DNA of 11,560 nt from Candidatus Zixiibacteriota bacterium (GCA_003641345.1 QNAD01000022.1:1-11560); one strand, 5' to 3'; positions 1-7,147 are shown, counted from the stretch's first letter. A program made the numbers and translations. The notes: a model not told the origin generated them from the sequence alone.

Positions 1-59
1 AAATTTTTCTGGTAATTTCTTTTTAAGTCAAAACCGATATGCCAGTAAGTTTTATTCAT
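1..59 (-). CDS. 5' end of an unidentified protein, cut by the left window edge
   Basis: An open frame starts with ATG at 57-59 and runs off the window at base 1, giving 19 codons that begin MNKTYWHIGFDLKRN. A plausible Shine-Dalgarno AAGAGG lies at 68-73, eight bases before the ATG, and a strong promoter candidate (186-214) lies further upstream just after the cold-shock gene terminator. These three signals in the right order argue for a real gene start rather than chance. The fragment is too short to assign a family: no motif or signal peptide is visible. It forms a separate transcription unit from the genes to its right. Confidence 0.55.
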   Translation of the reverse strand, partial: MNKTYWHIGFDLKRNYQKN

Positions 60-185
60 ATTTACAACCTCTTACAAAAACAGATACCGTTTGAAAAGGT
101 TTTAATACTACTTAATTAATTTTTATTAATTCAGAACTAACAACTTTGACACAAGATGCTTGAAATATTTATAAGCGTCTAAATA

Positions 186-214
186 ATAATGCAATTATTT
201 TCAATAATTGTCAA
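186..214 (-). promoter_or_regulatory. Sigma-70-type promoter for the left-edge gene
   Basis: On the minus strand a perfect -35 hexamer TTGACA (209-214) is followed after 17 bases by CATTAT (186-191), which matches four of six positions of the -10 consensus. It sits directly after the csp terminator and points toward the truncated gene starting at 59, leaving a leader of about 120 bases. The spacer holds a perfect inverted repeat that is listed separately. Assignment is by consensus only. Confidence 0.5.
192..210. repeat. 8-3-8 inverted repeat inside a promoter (candidate operator)
   Basis: CAATTATT (192-199), TTC (200-202) and AATAATTG (203-210) form a perfect 8-bp inverted repeat with a 3-base centre. 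It fills the -35/-10 spacer and overlaps two bases of the -35 hexamer of the promoter at 186-214. That position and near two-fold symmetry fit a dimeric repressor site. It is entirely A/T-rich except for the outer C/G pair, and chance palindromes are common in such DNA, so the operator reading is an inference. Confidence 0.35.
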
Positions 215-218
215 GTAT

Positions 219-251
219 AAAAAAAGCCATCCACGATATGTGGATGGCTTT
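219..251 (-). terminator. Intrinsic terminator of the csp transcription unit
   Basis: A perfect 12-bp stem (223-234 paired with 240-251) closes a 5-base loop (235-239). On the minus strand the stem leads into seven consecutive T residues (complement of the A run 219-225). It begins about 25 bases beyond the csp stop codon and has the form of a rho-independent terminator. On the plus strand the stem is followed by a weaker T-rich stretch, so some bidirectional activity is possible, but no plus-strand gene needs it. Confidence 0.92.
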
Positions 252-276
252 AATCTTTTTGTAAATATTGGCTCAA

Positions 277-486
277 TTAATAATCAGAAGGTTTTACATT
301 TTGCGCTCTTAAACCGCGCTCTGTATCAACGACCTGAAAATCAACCTGCTGTCCTTCTTTAAGCGTTTTAAACCCATTCATCTCAATGTCCGTGTAATGC
401 ACATAAACTGAGTTGTCCGCATCTTTACTGCTTAAAAAACCGTACCCTTTACGATCATTGAAAAATTCAACTTTTCCTTTTGACAT
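277..486 (-). CDS. CspA-family cold-shock protein
   Basis: This 69-residue single cold-shock domain is a predicted single-stranded RNA/DNA-binding protein that melts RNA secondary structure and acts in the cytoplasm. RNP1 is KGYGFL (residues 13-18) and RNP2 is VYVHY (27-31); length and the GKVEFFN opening fit a one-domain Csp. Compared with the common KGFGFI and VFVHF forms, several Phe positions are Tyr, and the Trp of the usual KWFN opening is Phe (residue 8), which keeps an aromatic nucleic-acid-binding face but without Trp. The start is fixed by GGAGGG at 493-498, six bases before the ATG. It is followed by a strong terminator and has a 92-base upstream gap, so it is probably transcribed on its own, perhaps also by read-through from the kinase gene. 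Whether it is cold-induced cannot be told. Confidence 0.95.
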   Translation of the reverse strand: MSKGKVEFFNDRKGYGFLSSKDADNSVYVHYTDIEMNGFKTLKEGQQVDFQVVDTERGLRAQNVKPSDY

Positions 487-534
487 TAATTTCCCTCCAT
501 TATAAAAGTTGGGACTCTCTTATACATTAATAAC

Positions 535-563
535 ATATAACACTTATACGAATACAACAACAA
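535..563 (-). promoter_or_regulatory. Weak candidate promoter for the cold-shock gene
   Basis: On the minus strand TTGTTG (558-563) and TTATAT (535-540) are separated by 17 bases and lie 50-80 bases before the csp start, leaving a leader of about 45 bases. Both hexamers match the consensus only partly, and TATAAG boxes at 543-548 and 519-524 are alternatives without good -35 partners. A csp promoter is expected in this gap, but its exact position is uncertain. Confidence 0.28.
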
Positions 564-578
564 TATTATTCATTTTAT

Positions 579-1205
579 TTATAAAATAATAACCTTAATT
601 ATCATCATAAATAATCCCGATATCAGCGGAACTGTAAGATTATCATCGATTTGCAAAGGAAGCAATTCAACAATGGCGGCTATAACTGCTCCGGGAATTG
701 TGACATAAAACGTCAATTCCGGAGCAAAATAAGCAACAATTAAAGTACCGCTCAAACAACCCATAAAACCTTCAATTGATTTTGTTTTAAAAACTTTATG
801 GCGACCGAATTTCCTGCCTATTAAGGCGGCTAAACTATCGCCAACCATAATAAAAGCAATAGCTGTTACGGCTATTGGCTTGGAGAATAAAAGAATCGTA
901 AGAAAAATAGATAAAAGTATATATGTCGCTCCAGTAAAATCACCTGCAAATTCATGCTGTCTAATTATTGGGGAAATAATTTTTTTTATAAAATTATTCC
1001 AGATACTTATTTTTTTTATGCGAGAGATATCTATCAAAAGCATTAATAAAAAAGCTCCCCCCACAAAAAAAAGCATATCTCGTTTTGACATATCAAAATA
1101 ATAATAGGATACAGGGATTATTAAAGCTCCCGTATGAGTAAGCTTGCGAATTGCTTCTCCTAAAAAGCTTATCTGGGCAGGTGATGAACTTGTTGTATTC
1201 ACCAT
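579..1205 (-). CDS. Integral-membrane CTP-dependent lipid kinase (phytol/dolichol/diacylglycerol kinase family)
   Basis: This 208-residue, strongly hydrophobic protein has about six membrane helices. It shows the conserved landmarks of the SEC59/phytol kinase/CTP_transf_1-like family: an N-terminal EAIRKLTH segment (17-24), VGDSLAALIG followed by a basic stretch (121-137), KSIEG (142-146), an acidic E180 in the helix before DDNLTVPL (187-194). Family members use CTP (sometimes another nucleotide) to phosphorylate a lipid alcohol such as phytol, dolichol or diacylglycerol. The substrate here cannot be read from sequence; undecaprenol or diacylglycerol recycling is a reasonable guess for a bacterium. 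The ATG is six bases past the TAG of the isomerase gene, with AGGA at 1209-1212 only three bases before it, so translation is probably coupled to the upstream gene. No terminator is seen after its stop. Confidence 0.82.
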   Translation of the reverse strand: MVNTTSSSPAQISFLGEAIRKLTHTGALIIPVSYYYFDMSKRDMLFFVGGAFLLMLLIDISRIKKISIWNNFIKKIISPIIRQHEFAGDFTGATYILLSIFLTILLFSKPIAVTAIAFIMVGDSLAALIGRKFGRHKVFKTKSIEGFMGCLSGTLIVAYFAPELTFYVTIPGAVIAAIVELLPLQIDDNLTVPLISGLFMMIIKVIIL

Positions 1206-1210
1206 TATTC

Positions 1211-2962
1211 CTATCTATTCATTAATGGTTCCAGTTCAAACTCCAAGTCATTAAATAAATACTTAACATTAAATCTATCAAAAAGTTTTTTCTTAAAATT
1301 CTTTTTTACTTCTTCATCGTGACGCTTCTTAAATAAATCATCAATCTTATATTTGGCTTTTTCATAACTCTCAGATACGTAAACTTTTACCTTTTTAATA
1401 ATGTGGTAATAGTCATCAAGTTTTACTGGAAAAGACACCTCCCCTTCTTTGACTTTAAATAATGAAACCCACATTTTATTAGATATATCTTCTTTTGAGA
1501 CATCTCCAATATCAGCAAGTTTTAATTTTTCCTCAACTGTTTCACCAATTGAATATTCTTTTGCCAACTCCATAAAATCTATACCTGTATTTGACTGGTC
1601 ACGAACAAATTCACAGTAAACAGAATCTTCACAAATTATTTGCTGAAGATAGAAATTATCATCATAAACATAATCTGATTTATGTTCTTCATAATACTTC
1701 CTTGATAAACTGTCGGGAACCTTATATCCAAAATCTTTGCTGTCATTGTAAACAATCTGCATACCCAAATTACTCCAGATTTTATTTTTCGTAGCAATTA
1801 CCCAAGGGAGAGTATCAATTTTCATTTTGTAAGCCGCTTTTCTTAGAACAAACCAATTTAAAGCGTCATTAATCATATTTTTTTTCATTTCAGATGTAGT
1901 ATTACGCACTTTATATCTTGAGCGATATGTCTCTTCATATTTTCTAATATGAAATGACTTAACAGTATCAACTCCATCAACAATAGCCAGCCATGTATCT
2001 ATATCCATCTTGTATATATCACCGCCCAACACTTCATCATTGTAAACAATGTCCTTAACAAGATTTTTCAGGGAATCAATAACTTCCGATCCCCGTTTGT
2101 TTGATTTTTCTGTTAAAACATTAACCATGGCGAAATTATAAACATCAGTCGTAAATTCAGGTAAACCATCAGGTATATATTCTTCAACATAAATAATATG
2201 CCACCCATCCGGGTCCAGATAAGGCTCTGACCATTCTCCACTCTTCAAGGAAAACGCAACAGAATCAAAAGGATCATAATAAATACCGCGACCGACAAAT
2301 CCTATCCGGCCATCATTAGGTCCGGAAAGTTCATCATGAGAATATTCCCTTGCAGCAGAACCAAACATTTTTGTCTTACCTATAAGGCTATAAACATAAA
2401 AAGCATAGTCTTTTAAAGCTTCATCAAGTTCTTCGGGAGACATCGCTTTATATTTCAAAGAATCAGCAGAATTCAACAAACCACTCTTTTTAATTAGAAT
2501 TTGAGACATATCAACTTGCTCTTCAAGATTATATAATTCAGGATTGCCATAAAAATGCTCAACGACTTCCATCGAATCAGCTGTCATATTCTTTTTGACA
2601 AACTCCTCAATGAATGTTTTATTCAAAAAATTACCATAACGAGTATTATATTCTATCCATAATTGCGGATATTCTTTTAAGTTTACTTGATAAGAAGCAA
2701 TATAAGCAAGATCACTAAGGACAATACTATCCAAATAAGCCACCAGCTCATTTTTGGGGACCACACCGCCAAAAGGCACTAAATCACTTTCGTTTAGAAT
2801 TTGGTAAAGTTTATTTGAAGAAATTGTATAACCGCCATTTGCTTGTACAGCTATTTTATCTATTTGACTATGATTCTCTTCTCCAATAATTATTTTTTTA
2901 CCACATCCGGTTACCAGAATTAAAAGTAAAATTAAACAAAATATATTTAGTCTATAACTCAT
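1211..2962 (-). CDS. SurA/PrsA-like peptidyl-prolyl cis-trans isomerase lipoprotein with two parvulin-type domains
   Basis: The 583-residue product begins with a lipoprotein signal peptide: hydrophobic residues 8-18 and the lipobox LVTGC with the acylated Cys at 20. A mainly helical, chaperone-like segment follows. A parvulin domain spans about 150-262, with the family pattern SQILIKKS near its start, GRIGFVGRG (218-226), a region around EWSEPY (243-248) and GWHIIYVEE (253-261). A second, more divergent parvulin-like copy lies at about 432-528 (NFYLQQIIC, MELAKEYS, GDVSKEDIS, YYHIIKKVKVY). The predicted role is folding of periplasmic or outer-membrane proteins while tethered to a membrane. 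GGAG at 2968-2971 supports the start. A TATAAT-containing promoter and a palindrome lie just upstream, and the gene is coupled to the lipid kinase gene downstream. It might help fold pilus or secretin components given its neighbours, but this is only contextual. Confidence 0.85.
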   Translation of the reverse strand: MSYRLNIFCLILLLILVTGCGKKIIIGEENHSQIDKIAVQANGGYTISSNKLYQILNESDLVPFGGVVPKNELVAYLDSIVLSDLAYIASYQVNLKEYPQLWIEYNTRYGNFLNKTFIEEFVKKNMTADSMEVVEHFYGNPELYNLEEQVDMSQILIKKSGLLNSADSLKYKAMSPEELDEALKDYAFYVYSLIGKTKMFGSAAREYSHDELSGPNDGRIGFVGRGIYYDPFDSVAFSLKSGEWSEPYLDPDGWHIIYVEEYIPDGLPEFTTDVYNFAMVNVLTEKSNKRGSEVIDSLKNLVKDIVYNDEVLGGDIYKMDIDTWLAIVDGVDTVKSFHIRKYEETYRSRYKVRNTTSEMKKNMINDALNWFVLRKAAYKMKIDTLPWVIATKNKIWSNLGMQIVYNDSKDFGYKVPDSLSRKYYEEHKSDYVYDDNFYLQQIICEDSVYCEFVRDQSNTGIDFMELAKEYSIGETVEEKLKLADIGDVSKEDISNKMWVSLFKVKEGEVSFPVKLDDYYHIIKKVKVYVSESYEKAKYKIDDLFKKRHDEEVKKNFKKKLFDRFNVKYLFNDLEFELEPLMNR

Positions 2963-2978
2963 TTTTTCTCCAGTTTAT

Positions 2979-2991
2979 TGTTTCTGAAACA
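2979..2991. repeat. 13-bp palindrome at the predicted transcription start of the isomerase gene
   Basis: TGTTTC-T-GAAACA is a perfect 6-bp inverted repeat around a single central base. It lies immediately downstream of the predicted -10 box, over the expected transcription start, and seven bases before the Shine-Dalgarno. The placement suits a repressor operator; it is too short to act as a terminator. Function is inferred from position only. Confidence 0.35.
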
Positions 2992-3020
2992 TTATACAAT
3001 TTAAAAGAAAATAATATGAA
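2991..3020 (-). promoter_or_regulatory. Candidate promoter for the isomerase-kinase unit
   Basis: In the 70-base gap after the pilS-like gene, the minus strand has a perfect TATAAT (2991-2996), with TTCATA (3015-3020) 18 bases further upstream matching four of six -35 positions. The start would fall about 20-25 bases before the isomerase ATG. It suggests that the isomerase and lipid kinase genes can be transcribed separately from the pilus operon. Confidence 0.42.
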
Positions 3021-3032
3021 AAAATACATTAA

Positions 3033-4721
3033 TCAAGCAGTAGTATATTGTTCATTTTTTTGAATATTAACGGCAAATTCTGGAATTTCTATTAAAAATG
3101 TTGTTCCCTCATTAATTTGAGTCACAACTGACATTTTTAGATTCAATGTTTGGCAAACACGATGGACAATTGCCAACCCTAAACCAGTTCCTGATTTTTT
3201 CGTGGAATAGAACGGCTGATAAATATTTTTAAGATGTTCATCGGAAATGCCGGGACCGTTATCCTGTAAATAAAACTCTACCATTTCGCTATTTTTGTTT
3301 TTTGCTATCCGACAAATAATATCGCCATCTGCCGAGCCTATGGCTTCGCAGGCATTAACCATCAAATTTATAAATAACTGCTTAAACAAATCTTCATCGC
3401 CAATCACATATATAATCGACATATCCGTTTCAAGTTTAATTCTTATCCCTGAATGAAAAGAATGATGATGATATAAAAGCTGAATTACTTCACTAATCAG
3501 ATGACATAATTCAACTTTGTTATAAATTGGCTTATCAATTTTGGCATATAATAAAAATTCACTCAGAATTTTACTTAACCGATGAGATTCTTTAACAATT
3601 AACTCCATCAGCTGTTTATTGTCACCAGTCAGTTTTAAATCATTATTGAGAACTTCAACTGAACCGGAAATTGAGGCTAATGGGTTTCTTATTTCATGAG
3701 CAATTGATGCCGACAATTCTCCAACCGCCGCCAATTTATCAGCGGCTCTAATTTTACTTTCCATATTTTTAGCTTCCGTTAAATCGGAAAAAATAGTAAT
3801 CACTCCCCTTAAGTTCCCATCATTTTCTTTTAATACCGATGTTGATAACCCTAAAGGTATTAGAGATTCGTCTTTAGATTTAATATCAATTTCTTTACGA
3901 GGATAATTAATCTTTTTGTTCAATCCCTCCATCAAATAATCTGCTAAAAGAGGCATTCTTTCAGAAAACACCTCCTGACAATGTAACCCTTTTACATCAT
4001 GACTGTTGTATCCTAATATTTCTTCAGCGGCACGATTAAAGAAAATTATTAGACCGGTTTGGTCGATTGTTAAAAGTCCGGAATTTAGATGCAATAAAAT
4101 ATCATCGGTTTCCAATCTGGCTCGCTTGAGAGCTTTAGAAGTTACTTCAAGCTGTTTATCTTTTAATTTAAGTCTTTCGGTAAGATACCCTGAAATAAAT
4201 GCTACTAAATAAAATATCAATATATGAAGTAAAATTGAATAAAAGACATTTTCATGTCCAACAAATATCGTTTGAATAGCATAAAGAGACAGAGAAGTAT
4301 CAGTACTGCTAAACAAACCCAACCAAATAATAAAGGCATATGAGAAAGAAACAGCTGATGCAATAAGTAATGTTCCAACCATTCCATAAACTAAAGCGGC
4401 AGATACAATAGTAAGAACAAATAAGCCTGAAAACGGAGAATTTACATTACCGGTAGCATAAATAATTCCGGATTCAATCAATATCTCAAATAGAAACTGT
4501 AAACTTATAAATGAATAAGTAACATTAATCAGTTTTAGTTTTTTGTCAACAGTAAGCAGAAGAGTAAAGGCTAACGTTAAACTGGCATATATTATAAATT
4601 GTAATTGAAGAAATGGTGGATACTCCATATATAAAACAACCACCGCAAATAAAATTATAAACGATGCCAATCTTAATGGAATGAACCAACCTAAACTTTT
4701 TGACCTATCTGACAGTTCCAT
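3033..4721 (-). CDS. pilS: PilS-like membrane sensor histidine kinase (six-helix sensor, PAS, HisKA, HATPase)
   Basis: This 562-residue kinase has about six membrane helices in residues 12-180, a short coiled-coil linker (182-205), a PAS domain (about 205-315), a HisKA dimerisation domain with the phosphoacceptor His342 in ASIAHEIRNPL, and a GHKL ATPase domain. ATPase landmarks are the N-box (Asn456), DNGPG (487-491), an F-box around YQPFYS (501-506) and GTGLGL (511-516). All catalytic residues are present. The architecture, and its place directly after pilB-pilT-pilC, match PilS, which in Pseudomonas and Geobacter works with the sigma-54 activator PilR to control pilin expression. No PilR gene follows; a lipoprotein gene does. 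There is no clear Shine-Dalgarno: a GC-rich hairpin (4728-4749) occupies that place, so translation may be low or regulated. The ATG at 4721 is kept because a start at Met32 would remove the first membrane helix. Orthology to PilS is likely rather than proven. Confidence 0.85.
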   Translation of the reverse strand: MELSDRSKSLGWFIPLRLASFIILFAVVVLYMEYPPFLQLQFIIYASLTLAFTLLLTVDKKLKLINVTYSFISLQFLFEILIESGIIYATGNVNSPFSGLFVLTIVSAALVYGMVGTLLIASAVSFSYAFIIWLGLFSSTDTSLSLYAIQTIFVGHENVFYSILLHILIFYLVAFISGYLTERLKLKDKQLEVTSKALKRARLETDDILLHLNSGLLTIDQTGLIIFFNRAAEEILGYNSHDVKGLHCQEVFSERMPLLADYLMEGLNKKINYPRKEIDIKSKDESLIPLGLSTSVLKENDGNLRGVITIFSDLTEAKNMESKIRAADKLAAVGELSASIAHEIRNPLASISGSVEVLNNDLKLTGDNKQLMELIVKESHRLSKILSEFLLYAKIDKPIYNKVELCHLISEVIQLLYHHHSFHSGIRIKLETDMSIIYVIGDEDLFKQLFINLMVNACEAIGSADGDIICRIAKNKNSEMVEFYLQDNGPGISDEHLKNIYQPFYSTKKSGTGLGLAIVHRVCQTLNLKMSVVTQINEGTTFLIEIPEFAVNIQKNEQYTTA

Positions 4722-4727
4722 AATATA

Positions 4728-4749
4728 AACGGCGCCCGAAAGCGCCGTT
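4728..4749 (-). terminator. GC-rich hairpin between pilC and the pilS-like gene (weak terminator or translational block)
   Basis: AACGGCGC and GCGCCGTT form a perfect 8-bp stem (4728-4735 with 4742-4749) around a 6-base loop. On the minus strand the stem is followed by only a mixed T-rich run (TATATT), then the pilS ATG six bases later. It could terminate a fraction of transcripts, stabilise the 3' end of pilC mRNA, or occlude ribosome entry at pilS. The strongly GC stem stands out in this AT-rich gap. Confidence 0.5.
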
Positions 4750-4779
4750 ATTTAAAAGATGAGTTTATTTATGTTTTAA

Positions 4780-5976
4780 TTATATCTTTCCGATAATGTC
4801 AAACATCGGAAGATACATAGCTACCAAAATACCACCGATTATAATACCCATAAAAACAATAATAATCGGTTCTATCACCGAAGTTAAAGCGGTAACAGCT
4901 TCATCAACTTCTTCATCATAAAAATCTGAAATCTTATTAAGCATTTCATCTAACCCACCGGTTTGTTCACCAACCGAAATCATCTGAGTTACCATCGGTG
5001 GAAACACTCCAGATTCACGTAGTGGACCGGTAATCGTATCACCTTCGGCAATAGAGACAACTGATTTATTAATTGCCGCGGCAATAACCAAATTACCCGA
5101 TGTTTTAGCGGTAATTTCTAATGCTTCTAAAATTGAGACACCGGAAGCAAGCAAAGTTCCCAATGTGCGGGTGAATCTTGCCACTGAAGACTTCCTTACC
5201 AAATTTCCCATAACCGGCAATCGGAGTAATATTTTATCAAACATAAGTGCCCCATTCGGTGTTTTTTTCCACCAAACAAAAGCTCCGAATAATCCGATTG
5301 AGCCTAACGTCAGATATATAAAATTAGCTTTTAGGAAATTCGAGATTTGTAAAACAATCTGAGTTGGTGCCGGAAGGTCTGCATTTAGACCACCAAACAT
5401 TTTCGCAAAAACCGGAACGATAAAAGCTAACATACTAACTGTAACACCGGTAGCAACGACAACAATCACCGAAGGATATATCATTGCACCTTTTACTTTT
5501 CTTATCAACTGGTCTGCTTTTTCACGGTACACAGCTAAACGGACTAAAATAGCATCCAAAGCACCACCAACTTCTCCCGCTTCAACCATATTAGTATAAA
5601 GCGGATCAAAAATTTTAGGATGCCGTGCCATAGCATCGGAAAGAGTAGCTCCTCCCTGTACGCCATCTTTCACATCGGCGATTATTTTTCTTAATTCTTT
5701 ATTTTCCGACTGCTGAGCTAAAATATCAAGACACTGTACCATCGGCAAACCAGCCCCAATCATTGTTGCAAACTGTCTGGTAAAGCGAGAGACTTCAACT
5801 TTCTTTATCCCTGTACCTATTTTGAATTCAATCTCAGGAGCTTTTTTTGAAATAGATGAAACCAAAATTCGATTTTGCCTTAAGACTCTTTCTAAATCTT
5901 CTTTTGAATTAGCCTTTAATGACCCATTCACTTGGGCACCGGCAAGTGTCTTACCTTTATATTCAAAGACTGGCAT
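4780..5976 (-). CDS. pilC: Type IV pilus inner-membrane platform protein PilC
   Basis: This 398-residue protein is a polytopic platform that couples the PilB/PilT ATPases to pilin insertion and removal at the inner membrane. The N-terminal segment MPVFEYKG is typical of the family. It has two repeated T2SSF domains: residues about 62-184, containing the MVEAGEVGGAL motif (130-140), and about 265-388, containing the matching SVGEQTGGLDEM (334-345). Membrane helices lie near 168-190, 217-236 and 368-390. Length and the duplicated layout are normal for PilC/GspF; the adjacent pilT identifies it as the pilus rather than the type II secretion version. AGGA about eight bases before the ATG, and a 20-base gap after pilT, indicate one transcript with pilT. 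Confidence 0.95.
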   Translation of the reverse strand: MPVFEYKGKTLAGAQVNGSLKANSKEDLERVLRQNRILVSSISKKAPEIEFKIGTGIKKVEVSRFTRQFATMIGAGLPMVQCLDILAQQSENKELRKIIADVKDGVQGGATLSDAMARHPKIFDPLYTNMVEAGEVGGALDAILVRLAVYREKADQLIRKVKGAMIYPSVIVVVATGVTVSMLAFIVPVFAKMFGGLNADLPAPTQIVLQISNFLKANFIYLTLGSIGLFGAFVWWKKTPNGALMFDKILLRLPVMGNLVRKSSVARFTRTLGTLLASGVSILEALEITAKTSGNLVIAAAINKSVVSIAEGDTITGPLRESGVFPPMVTQMISVGEQTGGLDEMLNKISDFYDEEVDEAVTALTSVIEPIIIVFMGIIIGGILVAMYLPMFDIIGKI

Positions 5977-5996
5977 TTATCATATCCTTTCTTTTC

Positions 5997-7073
5997 TTAA
6001 GCAAAAGCCGCTGACTTATTTCGTGAAATCATCTCTGACAGTTCTTGTGGATTCTGGCTATAATTCATTGCATCATTTAAAGTAATTTTGCCACCATGAT
6101 ATAATTCACTAAGAGATTGATTTAACGTTTTCATCCCATATTTCTGTCCGGATTGTATCATCGAATACATCTGATGAATTTTATCATCTCTGATCAAAGC
6201 TCTAATAGCGGGAGTTGCAATCATGATTTCCTGAGCCATACACCGACCACCACCAATTTTGGGAATCAATGTTTGAGATAAGATAGCCTGAATGGAAAAT
6301 GATAATGATACTCTTATCTGCTCTTGCTGGTTAGACGGAAAAGCATCAACAACACGATTTATAGACTCCGCGGCAGAATTGGTATGTAAAGTAGCAAAAG
6401 CCAGATGGCCTGTTTCAGAAATTGACAAAGCCGCCTCAATAGTTTCCAAGTCACGCATCTCACCTACCAAAACAACATCGGGATCTTCACGAAGAGCATA
6501 TTTTAATGCAACTGCAAATGAAGTTGTATCTGCATAAACTTCACGCTGGTTGATTAGTGCTTTTTGGTGACGATGTAGATATTCTATCGGGTCTTCTACT
6601 GTTATTATATGTACTGCTCTTTCTTTGTTAATCTTATCGATGATAGCCGCTAAAGTAGTTGATTTACCGGAACCGGTAGGTCCTGTAACCAAAACCAATC
6701 CTCTTGGAAGAGAAGCTAAATCAGAACAGACTTTCGGCAAACCAAGCTCTTCAAAAGATTTAACTTCATAAGGAATCTGCCGAAGTGCAACCGCTACATT
6801 ACCTCTTTGCATAAAAATATTACAACGGAAACGACTCATTCTTTCAATACCGAACGATAAATCAAGTTCTGAATTCTGTTCAAATTTCATTTTCTGTTTT
6901 TCATTTAGCATTGAATAAGCCAGCTTTTTTATCTGCTCGCTATTAAGAATGTCATGTTTGGTCCTAACCAATTTACCGTCAATTCTTATAACCGGCGGAG
7001 CGCCTACTGTCAAATGTAAATCCGAGGCTCCTGATTTTACCATCTCTTCTAAAAGTTCACGCAAGCTTGCCAT
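5997..7073 (-). CDS. pilT: Type IV pilus retraction ATPase PilT
   Basis: This 358-residue hexameric ATPase powers pilus depolymerisation for twitching, adhesion or DNA uptake. It has an N-terminal PAS-like domain (about 1-100, with the typical GASDLHLTVG at 15-24) and a RecA-like domain: Walker A GPTGSGKS (131-138), Asp box ITVEDPIEY (157-165), Walker B VVLVGE with Glu205, and His box TGHLAFATLHT (221-231). The C-terminal AIRALIRD (289-296) corresponds to the AIRNLIRE motif that distinguishes PilT and is needed for retraction. Length is ordinary. GGAG at 7079-7082, five bases before the ATG, sets the start. A 147-base gap separates it from pilB and holds a promoter candidate, so pilT-pilC can perhaps be expressed independently of pilB. 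Confidence 0.96.
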   Translation of the reverse strand: MASLRELLEEMVKSGASDLHLTVGAPPVIRIDGKLVRTKHDILNSEQIKKLAYSMLNEKQKMKFEQNSELDLSFGIERMSRFRCNIFMQRGNVAVALRQIPYEVKSFEELGLPKVCSDLASLPRGLVLVTGPTGSGKSTTLAAIIDKINKERAVHIITVEDPIEYLHRHQKALINQREVYADTTSFAVALKYALREDPDVVLVGEMRDLETIEAALSISETGHLAFATLHTNSAAESINRVVDAFPSNQQEQIRVSLSFSIQAILSQTLIPKIGGGRCMAQEIMIATPAIRALIRDDKIHQMYSMIQSGQKYGMKTLNQSLSELYHGGKITLNDAMNYSQNPQELSEMISRNKSAAFA

Positions 7074-7118
7074 CTAATCTCCAATTCAAATATTTTTGTG
7101 CAAATAAAAATAATTCGC

Positions 7119-7147
7119 TTTATAAATTTATCGGCTTAAACCGACAA
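7119..7147 (-). promoter_or_regulatory. Candidate promoter of pilT-pilC
   Basis: On the minus strand TTGTCG (7142-7147) and TATAAA (7119-7124) are spaced by exactly 17 bases; they match four and five positions of the -35 and -10 consensus. They lie in the 147-base pilB-pilT gap, about 45 bases before the pilT ATG. The gap is far longer than others in this gene run, which also favours an internal promoter. The spacer overlaps an inverted repeat listed separately. Confidence 0.4.

Noticed and set aside
572..587. 7-2-7 inverted repeat overlapping the lipid kinase stop codon, as a possible terminator
   Set aside because: The stem is made only of A/T pairs and is followed by no T-run, so it is too weak and too likely by chance in this AT-rich DNA.
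880..1101. Open frame of 73 codons on the plus strand
   Set aside because: It lies wholly inside the lipid kinase gene in antisense, has no family features, and the minus-strand frame has clear conserved motifs. The same reasoning removes the plus-strand frames at 1591-1794, 4006-4212, 5165-5362, 5822-6085, 6292-6537, 8599-8802 and 10568-10813.
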